Origin: Limnephilus marmoratus
Lineage: Eukaryota; Arthropoda; Insecta; Trichoptera; Limnephilidae
Assembly: GCA_917880885.1 (NCBI GenBank)
Contig: OU862908.1
Location: 58,673,819-58,737,818, forward strand
Direction of reading: 5' to 3'
Length of the DNA: 64,000 nucleotides
The position numbers and the translations under genes are program-made. This document shows positions 1 through 10,458 of the stretch, in pieces. The notes below the pieces were generated by a model that worked only from the letters and a program-made list of their open reading frames with translations, searched no databases and was not told where the DNA came from. Every line of letters begins with the position of its first letter. Within the stretch, counting starts at the first letter, position 1.

Positions 1-78
1 ACTTCACTATTGATCGTATTAATAATAGCTGTGCTGTTGTTGATTGTAAAGTATCAGTTATCCTTTTTTTTATTTTAG

Positions 79-224
79 CCGAAAATGGTCCTGGTACTAT
101 TATATCTCGTGGTAACTTCGATAAACTATATTGGACGCCGAAACAACAACTGGCCCATCACACGGTGACTGGATGTAATGTGAACCCCGGAGATTTGATG
201 GCGTCAGGAACTATCAGCGGAGAG
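79..224 (+). CDS. FAH: Fumarylacetoacetase, penultimate coding exon
   Basis: Fumarylacetoacetase hydrolyses fumarylacetoacetate to fumarate and acetoacetate, the last step of tyrosine catabolism in the cytosol. The exon follows a T-rich tract ending in AG at 77-78 and ends at a GT donor at 225. Two bases complete an incoming codon; the frame then reads [38 protein letters not shown] and [10 protein letters not shown]. The stretch ending in the [17 protein letters not shown] motif is strongly conserved in the C-terminal FAH fold. All upstream exons lie outside the window. The exon leaves in phase 0 and joins 433-636 without a break. Identification rests on family recall, with no alignment run. 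Confidence 0.93.
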
Positions 225-337
225 GTCAGTTATTTTTTGCTGGAAATATGTTTACTTTGTTAATTATTTCTTCAATTGTGGTTGTATACCGAATTAAACC
301 TGACATATCCAGTAAATACAATATACCAAATAATATA

Positions 338-388
338 AACTAACTAACCATCACGCCGTCTCCTCACAGGGGTAGGCAGAGATGACGG
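338..388 (-). repeat. LINE 3'-end tail inside the FAH intron
   Basis: The sequence AACTAACTAACCATCACGCC followed by a CAGGGGTAGGCAGAG stretch recurs at 43200-43255 and, inverted, at 1021-1066. At 43.2 kb it is the tail of a recognisable non-LTR retrotransposon, so this copy is best read as a short 5'-truncated 3' end lying antisense in the last FAH intron. Confidence 0.6.
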
Positions 389-432
389 ACAACTTTAAAC
401 AATTCGTTAAAAGATTTTATTTATTTTTTCAG

Positions 433-636
433 ACATCCGACTCTTTTGGCTCGATGCTGGAGTTGTCTTGGAGAGGAACCAAACCTGTAGTTCTAAGAAA
501 TAGCGGAGAAACACGAAAGTTTTTACAAGATGGAGATACTGTCGTTCTGAAGGGATATTGTGAAAACGATAATGGCGACAGAATTGGTTTTGGAAAATGT
601 GAAGGAAAACTTCTTCCAGCAATTCAATTTGATTGA
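433..636 (+). CDS. FAH: Fumarylacetoacetase, terminal coding exon
   Basis: This is the last coding exon. The acceptor is TTTTTTCAG at 424-432 and the TGA stop is at 634-636. The product reads [20 protein letters not shown], then [20 protein letters not shown] and ends [14 protein letters not shown], which matches the usual FAH C-terminus ([22 protein letters not shown]...GYC..GFG.C.GK.LPA). An open frame begins 51 bases upstream at 382, but that part lies in the intron beside a repeat and is not coding. A possible poly(A) signal, ATTAAA, lies at 709-714. Nothing looks damaged, so this is probably a working gene. Confidence 0.94.
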   Translation, partial: TSDSFGSMLELSWRGTKPVVLRNSGETRKFLQDGDTVVLKGYCENDNGDRIGFGKCEGKLLPAIQFD

Positions 637-793
637 TGAGTTGAATCGGCTTCTTGATTTTTTAAAAGGTTTTTATAAACCTGAAAAATATTTTGTAGGC
701 ATTTTTTTATTAAATATATTATATGTCCATTATTACAAGTGTATTATTTAAAAGTGAAACTAAAATATTAGACTAATTTTGTGTTATTATAGG

Positions 794-1015
794 CAGTGGC
801 GTACCTAGAATGGGTGGCACCCGGGGCGGATAACGTGGTGTCACCCTCCCCCACCCCAATTTCGACTTCATTAAAAAAAACTTTACTACCTAGTCAAATG
901 TATAGAAAATTCGTCCTATGGGGGGGGGTGTGGCTAGAGAATTTCAGGGATAAAATATCTCCGTAAATGTAGGCTGTTTTCGCCTATAAAGTATAAAAAG
1001 ACCGTCAGATACAAA
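794..1015 (+). mobile_element. hAT-like non-autonomous element, partial
   Basis: It begins CAGTGGCGTACCTAG, a terminus typical of hAT MITEs. It shares with the complete copy at 46066-46588 the GGGTGGCACCCGGGG-type subterminus and, in inverted orientation, the block GGGGTGTGGCTAGAGAATTT. The right terminus is missing or replaced by the LINE tail that follows, so this is a truncated copy. Confidence 0.55.
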
Positions 1016-1020
1016 ATTCT

Positions 1021-1066
1021 CCTGCCTACCCCTGTGGCAAACGGCGTGATGGTTAGTTGGTTAGGT
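1021..1066 (+). repeat. LINE 3'-end tail, short copy
   Basis: CCTGCCTACCCCTGTGGC followed by AAACGGCGTGATGGTTAGTT is the reverse complement of the repeat at 338-388 and matches the 3' end of the LINE fragment at 43200-43440. Only the last 45 or so bases are present. Confidence 0.6.
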
Positions 1067-1590
1067 TAAGAAACTGGTAAAAAATCATACACTGATGGCA
1101 ACATAAAATGTGAAATTTTTAGCTAGCCACGCGAAAGTGATCTTAAATATTCTGCCAAATAGGTTTCATTTTTCGTGATTTTTCTCTTGTGTGTGCGTGC
1201 TGACAGGTAGTTCCTCGTCTCATTTAAAAAGATAAATCCATGGTGATTCACCATAGATAAAAAATCTTCGTGAATTTTATATTTTATGTGGAAATGAATT
1301 TGTGAGTTTATGGGTGTTGCGAATCACACGTGTTTTTATTTATAATTAATAATAATATTACCATTTACATATTGACTATCGACAATTATAAATTGTTTAT
1401 AATTTATGTTCGCTACATCACATAATATTTTGCGACGTTAGTACATGGTTAGTACGAATTTACCATTAATTTGTAGTGCGGTCGGAATGTCTTCGGTCAA
1501 AAGTAAAATTCTCGGTAGAAAAAAGTAGGTGTCACGGAAAAAACCTAGCGTGATTATTTTTGTGATCATTTAATTTCCATCAGTGCAAAT

Positions 1591-2105
1591 ATGGATTCTT
1601 CACAGGATAAAACCGAGCCGTCAAATTCTTCACTTCAACTATTGCAAGCGTACGACAGCTCGGACTCGTGCGAAGAGATGGATGATGCGAATCATAACAT
1701 TGTCTTGGAAGAAATTAGAAACTTTACCAAGAATAACCCACAATCCGACCTCTTCAAAGAAGTATATGCAAATGTGATTTTGGGGTCAAGGGAGGTAAAC
1801 GAAGTCCACGAATCTATTGACGATCGTGCTGACGATGCAGACAACGTTACGAAGAAGAATGTCATCAATTCTAGCGAACATGGCCCCATTGATGAAGATA
1901 TTGTCGATCCCCAAGCAGCTGAATCCCCTGCTGCACCTGTAACTGAAAGCAAGAATCCTTTGATAGATTGTGAGATGTTGGCTCCTCGGGATGCAAACAG
2001 GTGGAGCGATGAGGAAAGCAGTTCAGAAGATAGCTCTCAGGAATCAGAGAGTGACTCGTCTAGTGAGTGGGAGAGTTTGAAGGGAGCTGGTGTCACGAGT
2101 GATAG
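1591..2105 (+). CDS. NAF1: NAF1 exon 1
   Basis: It encodes the acidic, Ser/Glu-rich N-terminal region, starting MDSSQDKTEPSNSSLQLLQA. The donor is GATAG|GTGTG, leaving AG of a split Ser codon (phase 2). The open frame continues to 2196, but that tail is hydrophobic intron read-through. Confidence 0.9.
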
Positions 2106-5100
2106 GTGTGTTTATATTTTTCTCTTTGATTTATTTCATTACTTCTGTATTGGAATCATCTATTCTAAATTTATAATGCATCTATGCTTTGTTTAGTTTT
2201 ATTTATTTGTTTAGTAATGCAGTATCATAGTAATTTATCGCCCATTTGGTTATCAATATAAATATTATTATTGGGTTGACATTTCAATGTGTTCTTGGTA
2301 ATGAAGTACCTATGCGTAAACTGTTATCATAGATTGCAATATAGTGGGATTTCTTTTTAGACGTTAGTCCTACTATCAGATGAATTAATCCTACCTACAA
2401 GTAAACGTAGATGAACCTCAAAAGTTAATGCAGTGTTTAAATAAATACATTTATTTTATAATAGTATTCGAAATATGGAGGTAGATACTAATGAAAGCTG
2501 TTTAATGCTTTCATTTTTGAAAATGTAAGTTTTTTTTTTAACTTTTGTGAATTTGGGACAGTTTTTATTTCTATTTTTTTCTAATCAGGACCAGTTTTAA
2601 TTTTAACTTCACTCATTAGATATTCTCGAAAATGAATTGTCATACAATGCAGATTATTATTATTTGGCATTTTACTTTATCCCATATCATTGTCAGATAA
2701 CCTCACCAAAATGGCACTCTTCATTATTATCCCGAGATTTGTTGAATTATATTCATTTCTACAAATCATAATGTTCTTTTACCATGTTTGTGAATTACAT
2801 ATAACCATCACCATCTACCTTAATATTTTCTCCATGTCTATATTTGATAATGACTAACTAACATTGTTTTCCTCGCACAGTGATGAGGCCAACTCCAACA
2901 ACAAGCCCGCTGCGGTTAACAAGAAGATAGCCCCCAAGGTGAAGGGAGAGATGAGCCTAGAAGATCTCCCCCCCATTGAAGACCTTACCATCTCCGTCCC
3001 TAACAAGGAGTGCATCCTGATGGGAACTATTTATGATATAGTCGACAGATTAGGTAAAGAAACTATTTGTCACACTTTAATCATTCAGTACTGAGATGGC
3101 AAAAGGTTATATAAGTTTTTGTATGCAGTTTTAGAGAAGAGTTTCTTAATGGATTTGACTGTGCGTCATTTAAATGTGAATCAATGTACCATTTTATATC
3201 AAATGTAGCATACTTGACATCCTAATACGACCCTGCACACTTTTACGAACTAGAAGTTAATATGAACAGTAGACTCCGCATCCAAAAAAGTAGGTTTCTA
3301 ATTATTTTCTCTTATGTAAATTAAAACCGAAATTTCCTCTGAAATAATACATGGGTATTTAAATACCTATCTACTTAAATTGAAAAAAAAACAACATTTT
3401 TTTATTTCAAAAAAGGAATTATTATACAATTTGTCCGAAGAAATGTCTGTCTCAATGACAAGTCTTTTTTTTACATTTTCTACAGGCTTGTAGGTACCAT
3501 AATATCGAGAATTTCAATTTGACAACTCATAGTAGGTATCACGATCATGTAATTCTGGCAGGATAAGATAAAAAAGTAGTATCCAATACAGCCACTATTT
3601 TGACATGAAACGTCAAATGAGCGAGTTAAAACAACTTCTTTTTCCATTAATATTCAAACTAACTTTATTTCTTTTGTACTCTAAGTGGAATTTCTTATTG
3701 GGGAAAAGTATAGAGCTGAATTTTAACATTTACAAAGTTTTTCCAAAGCAAAATAACAAAGGTGCACATGTAACTTTTCGCCGGGTGTAATGCAGATCCT
3801 GCCAAAGTCTGGAGATTTAATAAAAAGGCACTTTCTAGATGAGAAAAGTGTGGAGAAGCTGAATAAAAAAAAATTAAGGCGCGCTCGGCGAAATTGAGGG
3901 AGATACAGCCGTTCAAAGTATAAATAAAATTTCACTTCGCAAACCGATACTACACCATTTTGTCACTGTTATGTTGGTATCCCAGACCTGATACAAACAA
4001 GAGCTAGATACGATTGTAGCCGACTTCGTGGGATAAATGATAAGGCGCGTAATTATGAAAAACAGAATTAATAATATAATGTAAACGAACCTCTAATCAG
4101 GCACTGGAGTGGAGACAAACCATTCAAATCCTGGCATGTTTTTTAAAATAAAGATAATATACACAAGCCCGCTACACAAACCCTGCGTAGCCAAACAAAC
4201 CATTCAAAAACGTAGGCTGTTTTTTAAAGTAAAGATAACACACACAATCCCGTTAGACAAACCATTTAAAAACGTAGGCTGTTTTTTAAAGTAAAGATAA
4301 CATACACAAGCCCGCTAGACAAATTTCATAATTACGTGCCTTATTATGGATCCCACGAAGTCGGCTACAATCGTATCTAGGCTCTTGTTTGTATCAGGTC
4401 AGGGATACCAATATAACAGTGACAAAGTGGCGTGCCTCAGCGGGCGGTCTGTCGTAGTATTGTTCGTGAAGGGAAATTTCGCAATTGAAAATTAAAATTA
4501 TTCAAAAAATTTTTCTATTCCTTTCCGCACTTTTTTTCACCTTCCAAATTAAGGTGCCCAACTTAAAACATGGTAAAAACATGGTTTTTGGCAAAAAACA
4601 AACATTGGCAGGATCTGCATTCCTCCCTTTTCGCTATACCAGATATTCATGATGATTCTGACAGATATAGTTAGCTTACAGTTATCCTTTCTACCATATT
4701 ACAAAAACAATATTTCAATAAAAATGATCACAAAAATAATAATAACCCTTATAAACTCAGTCAACTTTTGTGTTTTATTAGTGTGGCTAAAGTGGTGGCA
4801 AAGAGTAACTTCAGGTGACTGACTAGTCAAAAGTTAGGTACGCCCCACGGACATATGAATATATCTGGACCTGCCCTAAGTGATAAAAACGTATTATTTC
4901 CCCCTCGCCATGGAACCGGCTGGAGCTCCTCCTTGGCGCCAGTTCGCCCCATGTGGAGGGGATAGAGAATCGCTTGAATCTAAAATGTGTGACGTCATCA
5001 TTCTTGCCGTGGGCAGCGCGAAGCTAACATCTATACATTTAACGAAAAAATAACACGCCAAAACAGTAGCTTGTGCTATACAACATACCTACATATCAGT

Positions 5101-8100
5101 GTGCACATAAATGTGGGCGGTTCCTTAGTGTGCTCGTCGCTGGTTACAGGGGTAAGTAAATTATGAAACATTTGTAAAAGTGTCTTAACTAAACACGGCA
5201 AAAAAATATTGCTATGTGAAAACGGGCGAATCTTTTTGGGGTGTACATTTGGCCTACGCAAATATTTTATTATCGTGGCAAGCAATTCGCGCTCCCATGT
5301 AAAAAGGTCTATTCATTCAAAGCAGATTTTGCTTTTAAGAACTAAATGATGATATTATAATGCGAGATGCCTATATACTGTCAGATTAATTTTTCAACCA
5401 ATGACAGTCATCTTCCCCTCTTCGTACCGCCATAGTTGATTTTTCCCCTCACCTGTTATTTCTGGTCTATTGAATTTGGATGTCTATGGTACGCCCTAAA
5501 GATGTATCTGCTTAACCCTAGAAGCCCAATCATATTTTTACAGCTATAAAGCCCAATCAAAACGATGTGTAATACTTAAATCTCCGTTTTTATTATTTTT
5601 ATTTAAAATTATATATGAGTTCTATATTATTTATTCTATATACAGTCTAATGAAATACAAAAAACAATTTATTAGACAAAAGTTGCTTTTTATTTGTACT
5701 TTTACAACATAACTTTGCAAACATAACAAAATTGAACAAAAAAATGAAATCCTCTCGAGTTTTTTTTATGTAATAATAAAATTTTCAAAAATCAACCTTA
5801 TTCTAATTTGTTTTATTAAAATTAAATCAACTCATATTAATACTTAATATGTAAAATTATAAAAAAACAGTCTTTATATGCAGTTTGGACAAACATCAAT
5901 TTTATGTTCACCGCATATAGCTTTTTGGCATTTGCTACACTGCTTTCGTCATCCTCCGTTTTTTATAGGAGCAAAATCCACAATAGTGTGGTTTTTTGAT
6001 TTGGGCTAATCACAGGAAGTATTTGTAGTTGCTTGTGGTTCGGTCTTTAGTATATTATTCTCATCTTCAGAGTCCGTATCATGCGGAGAATAATCGTCCT
6101 CATTTTCCAATAAAGCTAATATTTCATCAGGTTTCAAGTGTTGTCGAGATGCCATTTTGTATATTTGTAACTAAAAAAGAAGTATCGATTAAGAAATTTA
6201 AGAAAATAAAACAATAAATAAATGAAAAATACATAAAAGCACAATATAAAAAAACGATGAGCAGTGGCCAAAGTTACATAAAGCCCAAACATATGTCGAA
6301 TGTACATGCAACATTGTTGTTACGACAAAATGGCGGTACTTACTGAAGCGACACTGCCGTCTCGTGCAAGGTCTCTGCGGGTACTGAGTTGGTTCGGACG
6401 GTCGCGGCAATCCGATCACGAGTGTGAAAAAGATGACAATAATTCGTCGGCGTGTATGTCTAAACGATGTAGATTGGGCTTCTAGGGTTAAAATGTCAAA
6501 TAACAGTAAAGCCTCAATATGATTTAGAAAAATAATGACAAGGTTTTGTTGGAATGCTAATTGTGCGTATTTTCATATAAGAAATTTAAAATTAACTTTA
6601 ATAATACTCTGCCCAAGGGTCTAACTGATTACAAAACTTATTTTTGCTTTATTGTAAAATTGTAACAACAGTATAGCCCTTTGCCGGCTTGTGATCGCAA
6701 ACTTTTGCCATATAAAAGACTTATTTAGTTTTTAAGAAACTTACTAATAGATAAAGTCTGCATTTTTCCCTATTGTAATCATATTTCTGAACTATTTTTA
6801 GTTGTGTTTGTGGTGAATAAATATTTCTTTTAGCATTTGATTGTCTGAATACTGCATATTTACCGTTACAAATGAAATATGGGGAAAATAAGACCATTCC
6901 CCCAAACTGTAATATAATTCCCACTTGACAAAACCACAGTTAACTTTTATATTGAATAATTAGTGAGATCAAAACCATGAAGGATTTTTAGAATGTTTAT
7001 TTTATTGTTACTATATATTTTGCTACATGGAAAATTTATAGCATTTATTGTATTTTAATCTGAAACATAATATTATGATGCCTTATCTGTAATAAATATG
7101 TTCTTTGTGTGAAATTTATTACTGAATAGGGGATTACGTAAACCAGTTGAAAATATACTTAACCTTCCGTCAGGCGCAATGCAAATCCTAACATGATCGG
7201 GTGTAATTCATCTGTGAAATTAAATCACAGAAAAACAGATGAAAATAAATTTTTCGTTCAATTTAATTATATTTGCGTTCCAAAAGTCATAACAAATAAA
7301 TATATAAGCATATAACAAAGAATAAAGTTACCTATATAAAAATCATGTAACTTAAATAAAATCAGCAACTTATAAAAGAGTTTCATGACTTTGTGTGGTA
7401 ACACTTTAAAAAAAAAAATAGATGGGTAACATAATACCATAAAATAACATTGTGACTGGTCAAGAATAAAAAAAGCAATAAACAGGCTTCTTCTAACACA
7501 GTAAAAAAAAAAAAAAAACAGGCTTCATACTGGAATGCAGTATTGAATAAATACATCAACATTACTTACACAATCGGATGCAATTCATCTGACAGATTAC
7601 TGCATACCTAGCAGCGACCCACAATGCACACGAGACGAATGGAACTGGCCCTCTCTGAGTGGTGGGGAATGAGGAAAAGTCAGGAGGCCACGCACCTAGA
7701 TCGGCAATATTTACCCTTTGGCACAAAAATAACAGATCAATTCATCTCACAGATTAATTGTGCCTGACAGAAGGTTAACCTCAACATTAAACAATAAGTA
7801 TATCACATTTTCTACAAAGATGTTAATGAAGTATTTTTCTCTTTGCAGTAATTGTGGAGGCTTTTCCTAATAAACCAACTCTAGACTTGGATACAGTTCT
7901 CTTTTTGGATGAAGGTGCTAGAACTCTCGGACATATATATGATGTTTTTGGACAGGTTATAATTTATAATAATATTATTTACTTCTTGATTTAATCTAAT
8001 AATTAGTGGCAGTAACAAAGCCCATCTTTTAAGAGGATCTTTACAATTTTTGTTCATGTTTTCAGGTATTTCAACCATTTTACTGTGTCCGTTTTAATTC

Positions 8101-9979
8101 CAAGGATCACATCAACGATAAAGGAATTATCTGTGGCATGTGCGTCTACTGTGCCCCTAAAACTGAACATACCAATCTGGTATTCGTGTCTGATCTGATG
8201 AGGTAAATATTTCGCTATTATATTAATTAAAACTTAAAATTATAAACAAGATAAGCTATTGGAAAATACCCCGAATACTGCACTAGTTGACTGCCTGCAC
8301 TAATTAAGCTAACATGCTAAATTAATTGATTCAGATTTATTAATATACTAGCTGGTACCCGGCATGCGTTGCAATGCCATTTAAAGAAATATTCGTTATA
8401 TAGTACCGTTATATATTATTATTAACCTGTTGGAGCGCGGAGGAACAACACGGAAATTTCACGACCTTCAATTTGAATCGAATGTTTTGTGAATTAATTT
8501 TTACCTATCGTATATTTTATTGACCGAAACACATTCCTAGAACAATAAACTATCTACCAAAACAACATTACTTGCGTTAATTACGTAAATTGATAGGTTT
8601 TGCGATGTTTTAGTCGAGGAACTCATAAATGTGACGCAGCCAAAATGACATTTCGAGATGCCCACAGATAAAAATTATTTTAAAATATTCTGTGGTTACA
8701 AGGTGAATGAAATCTTTACCCATCCCATAGGGAATGTTGGCGCAAACGATTCTGACACTTCCTTTACAAATTTTGTACATAGAAGGGTCAAAATGTAGAA
8801 AAAACGTATTTTTTTTCCTGCGCATGCGCAGAAACTGTTCACATCCCGCACTACGGCAAATTAAATATAAATTATTCCGAGTGACTAGACGCATTGCGGG
8901 TTTCGCTATGGTAAAGGACGATAATAGAGCAAGCGTTTCTGACTTTGTTCTTCATACATTTTCTGTATACATAAGGGTCAAAATTGCATTTCAAAGTGCC
9001 GCGGCCACCGGGTGACAAACGGCAAACAACCGGTTAAATATTACCCGTTCCCTTCCACTTCTCCACCTTACCCCTCCCTCGTCTCTTCCCTCTCCGCAAA
9101 CCCCACCTTCCCCCTGCCTTTCCTCCCTGCCGCTAAAATGTATGAAATACACACATTATCATTTATATAAAATTCTTAACGCCAGAGCTTACCATTATAT
9201 ACAGTGTATGTTACTCCTATTGGTGAAAGAATTTTTAAAATCAGTTTAGTGGTTTAGGCGTGAAAGCGTAACAAACACACGCACTTTCACATTTATAATA
9301 TTAGTATGGATTAATGTATCTTGATTTTATTTTTAGAATGAAAGGTTCCGACGCGTCTTGGAAGGATGACGTAGAACCTCCTGCACAATTTTTAGAATTC
9401 TCCGACGATGAAGAAGAGAGGAAAGCGAAGCACGCTCTTAAGGAACAGAAGAAGAAGGCCAACGCTTCTGCCACAGAGGGCGGAGAGTCCTCAGAGAGCA
9501 GCGCAAACAAGCGCCACCGGCCCACTCCCTACGAGGAGAGAATGAACAAGAGGAACCTCGAAAAGACTGCTGAGGTTAATAAAAGAAACCAACAACCGAG
9601 CAACCAACCTCAACAAGGCATCGGCTATGGTAGAGGCATGGTTCCTGGACGCGGCCGGGCTAACTTCTATAACCCCTTTGGTCCTCGGTATGACAATGTT
9701 CCCGGTCAGGCGGTGGGGCCCCCTTCCGACATCCAGTGGTCTCCAAACAACAGCTTCTACGTGGGGCAGAATCCCTTTGACTTCACGCAGCAGAGGTTCC
9801 GGATGGCGGGGCAGTTTGAGCCCCCGCGAGTTCCCCAGAGGGTGCCCCGCTCTCCCTTCACGGCTGTGGGGAGGGGGCGCTTCACCTCCTTCCCCCCACC
9901 CGGCTTGTGGTTTGTAAATCGACCCCCCGGTTCCCCGTGGCCTCCACCACCCCCTCCAGGTTTCCCTCCCGCACCTTAA
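1591..9979 (+). CDS. NAF1: NAF1, H/ACA ribonucleoprotein assembly factor (complete, five exons)
   Basis: NAF1 binds dyskerin on nascent H/ACA RNPs (snoRNA, scaRNA and telomerase RNA) in the nucleus and is later replaced by GAR1. The exons 1591-2105, 2881-3053, 7849-7955, 8066-8202 and 9337-9979 all have GT..AG borders and join in frame to 1575 bases (524 aa plus stop). Residues 1-190 are acidic and Ser-rich (SDEESSSEDSSQESESDSSS). About 195-325 form the Gar1/Naf1 beta-barrel core (LPPIEDL, ILMGTIYDIVD, DEGARTLGHIYDVFGQVFQP, PFYCVRFNS, GSDASWKDDVEPP). The C-terminus is Gly/Arg and Pro-rich, ending in PPPPPPGFPPAP. The ATG at 1591 is the first in the frame and is chosen over the 1583 frame, which does not splice onward. 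The 3' end probably uses AATAAA at 10171-10176. The introns are rich in transposons but the coding frame is intact. Confidence 0.93.
2106..2880 (+). other. NAF1 intron 1
   Basis: AT-rich intron, GTGTG to CTCGCACAG. No transposon terminus, RNA gene or internal exon was recognised. Confidence 0.7.
2881..3053 (+). CDS. NAF1: NAF1 exon 2
   Basis: The acceptor CTCGCACAG ends at 2880 and the donor TTAG|GTAAAG is at 3054. The product includes GEMSLEDLPPIEDLTISVPN, then KECILMGTIYDIVDRLG, the first strands of the Gar1/Naf1 barrel. The exon enters in phase 2 and leaves in phase 1. Confidence 0.92.
3054..3789 (+). other. NAF1 intron 2, proximal part
   Basis: AT-rich intron sequence before the foldback element. 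No recognisable feature was found apart from simple A/T runs. Confidence 0.6.
3790..4620. mobile_element. Foldback element FB-A, copy 1 (old)
   Basis: The termini ATGCAGATCCTGCCA and TGGCAGGATCTGCAT are inverted repeats. The left arm continues through TAATAAAAAGGCACTTTCTA and TTAAGGCGCGCTCGGCGAA. The right arm has diverged and matches mainly in the inner part (CCCACGAAGTCGGCTACAAT and TACCAATATAACAGTGACAA, against the inverse at about 3965-4030). Cleaner copies of the same family occur at 34036-34673 and 36616-37173. There is no coding sequence inside; the centre is a tandem repeat (4115-4325). It is a class II or foldback element of unassigned superfamily lying in NAF1 intron 2. Confidence 0.75.
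4115..4325 (+). repeat. Tandem repeat in the core of foldback copy 1
   Basis: About three units, with a 62-bp period between 4195 and 4257, each carrying ACAAACCATTYAAAAACGTA, a poly-T/AAAGTAAAGATAA block and ACACAAGCCCGCTAGAC. The first unit is more diverged and contains CACAAACCCTGCGTAGCC. This resembles, in inverse, the GGCTACGC..AGGTTTGTG junction of the 95-bp units at 58.5 kb. Confidence 0.75.
4621..5515 (+). other. NAF1 intron 2, middle part
   Basis: Intron sequence between the foldback and piggyBac elements. It has some GC-richer patches (about 4900-5000) that look like transposon debris, but no terminus or coding match was recognised. Confidence 0.5.
5516..6487 (-). mobile_element. 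piggyBac deletion derivative, 972 bp
   Basis: It is flanked on both sides by TTAA (5512-5515 and 6488-6491), the piggyBac target. The termini CCCTAGAAGCCCAAT and ATTGGGCTTCTAGGG are perfect inverted repeats. Inside, on the minus strand, are the first 47 codons of a transposase and its C-terminal cysteine-rich domain, but the catalytic core is missing. It inserted into NAF1 intron 2 and cannot move without a transposase supplied elsewhere. Confidence 0.92.
5878..6155 (-). pseudogene. piggyBac transposase remnant (N-terminus plus Cys-rich C-terminus)
   Basis: Reading from 6155, the protein starts MASRQHLKPDEILALLENED followed by an Asp/Glu-rich stretch and stops at TAG after TNTSCD (47 aa). 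This is a typical acidic piggyBac transposase N-terminus. Closer to 5878 comes CGFCSYKKRRMT, then, after a frame change, KQCSKCQKAICGEHKIDVCP and NCI. These are the cross-braced zinc-binding cysteines of the piggyBac C-terminal domain. The DDD core is absent and the two parts are out of frame, so this is a non-functional internal deletion product. Spacing of the Cys residues fits the family; no alignment was run. Confidence 0.85.
6488..7162 (+). other. NAF1 intron 2, distal part between piggyBac elements
   Basis: AT-rich intron sequence ending in TTAA at 7159-7162. No further feature was recognised. Confidence 0.6.
7163..7774. mobile_element. piggyBac-type MITE, 612 bp
   Basis: TTAA flanks both ends (7159-7162 and 7775-7778). 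The termini CCTTCCGTCAGGCGCAAT and ATTGTGCCTGACAGAAGG are inverted repeats with two mismatches. Subterminal motifs of the form GATCGGGTGTAATTCATCTG, ATCGGATGCAATTCATCTGA and CAGATCAATTCATCTCACAG repeat near both ends and are possible transposase binding sites. There is no coding content. It belongs to a different piggyBac family from the one at 5516 and ends 74 bases before NAF1 exon 3. Confidence 0.88.
7849..7955 (+). CDS. NAF1: NAF1 exon 3
   Basis: The acceptor is TTCTCTTTGCAG and the donor ACAG|GTTATA. The product VIVEAFPNKPTLDLDTVLFL then DEGARTLGHIYDVFGQ lies in the centre of the Gar1/Naf1 core (GxIxDVFGxV motif). It enters in phase 1 and leaves in phase 0. Confidence 0.94.
8066..8202 (+). 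CDS. NAF1: NAF1 exon 4
   Basis: The acceptor is TGTTTTCAG and the donor GATGAG|GTAAAT. The product VFQPFYCVRFNSKDHINDKG then CVYCAPKTEHTNLVFVSDLM completes the Gar1/Naf1 core (PxYxVRF and VYxxPxxxxxTxxVFxxxL motifs). It leaves in phase 2. Confidence 0.94.
8203..9336 (+). repeat. NAF1 intron 4, largely a dispersed repeat
   Basis: From about 8349 (TAGCTGGTACCCGGCATGCG) to 9307 (CACTTTCACATTTATAATAT then TAGTATGGA), the two ends resemble the well-known insect dispersed repeats that begin TAGCTGxTACCCGCG and end ATTTATAATATTAGTATGGA. Between them are a GC-rich block (about 9000-9130, C-rich) and no long coding frame with a recognisable product. Class (LINE tail, SINE or Helitron-like) is undecided. 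Confidence 0.55.
9337..9979 (+). CDS. NAF1: NAF1 exon 5 (terminal)
   Basis: The acceptor is ATTTTTAG ending at 9336. The product starts MKGSDASWKDDVEPPAQFLE and FSDDEEERKAKHALKEQKKK, a NAF1/GAR1-type acidic and basic extension. It then has a Gly-Arg stretch (GYGRGMVPGRGRANFYNPFG) and ends in a polyproline run. The stop TAA is at 9977-9979. The local GC is far above the surrounding introns, as expected for coding sequence. Confidence 0.93.
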
Positions 9980-10195
9980 ACATTTTAGTTTTTATAGTAT
10001 TTAACAGTTTTAGGTTATTTGTAAATAAGTTATGCATTCCTGTTCAGCTTATGTTCATCATGCATTTTAATCGAATATTTTTCCAGGTAGTCTCATCTGT
10101 ATTGTTTTAATTATTTAAATATTCTGTTTTGATAGTAGTCAAGATTCTTCAACTTTACCCTTTTTAACTAAATAAATTTGATTTTATTGGTGTTG
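9980..10195 (+). terminator. NAF1 3' untranslated region with poly(A) signal
   Basis: AT-rich trailer after the stop. A canonical AATAAA lies at 10171-10176, followed by T/G-rich sequence (GATTTTATTGGTGTTG), which fits a cleavage site near 10190-10200. Confidence 0.65.
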
Positions 10196-10458
10196 CCATC
10201 TTGACGGGCTTGAAGTGCCTTCAAGCAGGAGAATTTTGTGTCTAACGGGATTTATAGAATGACAGATTTCTTGGCGGAATCAATAAAGAAAGTTATTTCC
10301 GAGGCTATAATTATTGAAGAAAAGAACAATTTTAAGCCTGTACCTCCTATCCACCACAGGATACCAACATTTTTGTAAAAAAAATTATCCGTCTTTAGTC
10401 TACACCGGGTGCTTCTCTGAATTCTGATAGATTTTTAGCGGAAACTTTTGAAGATTCT

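Larger units (their letters stand above)
637..1590. other. FAH-NAF1 intergenic region
   Basis: The interval holds the FAH 3' untranslated region (ATTAAA at 709-714), an hAT-like fragment (794-1015), a short LINE tail (1021-1066) and then about 520 bases that must contain the NAF1 promoter and 5' leader. No clear TATA box or initiator could be singled out in this AT-rich sequence. No further gene is visible. Confidence 0.6.

Noticed and set aside
9627..9917. 96-codon frame inside NAF1 exon 5
   Set aside because: Out-of-frame shadow of the NAF1 C-terminal coding sequence.
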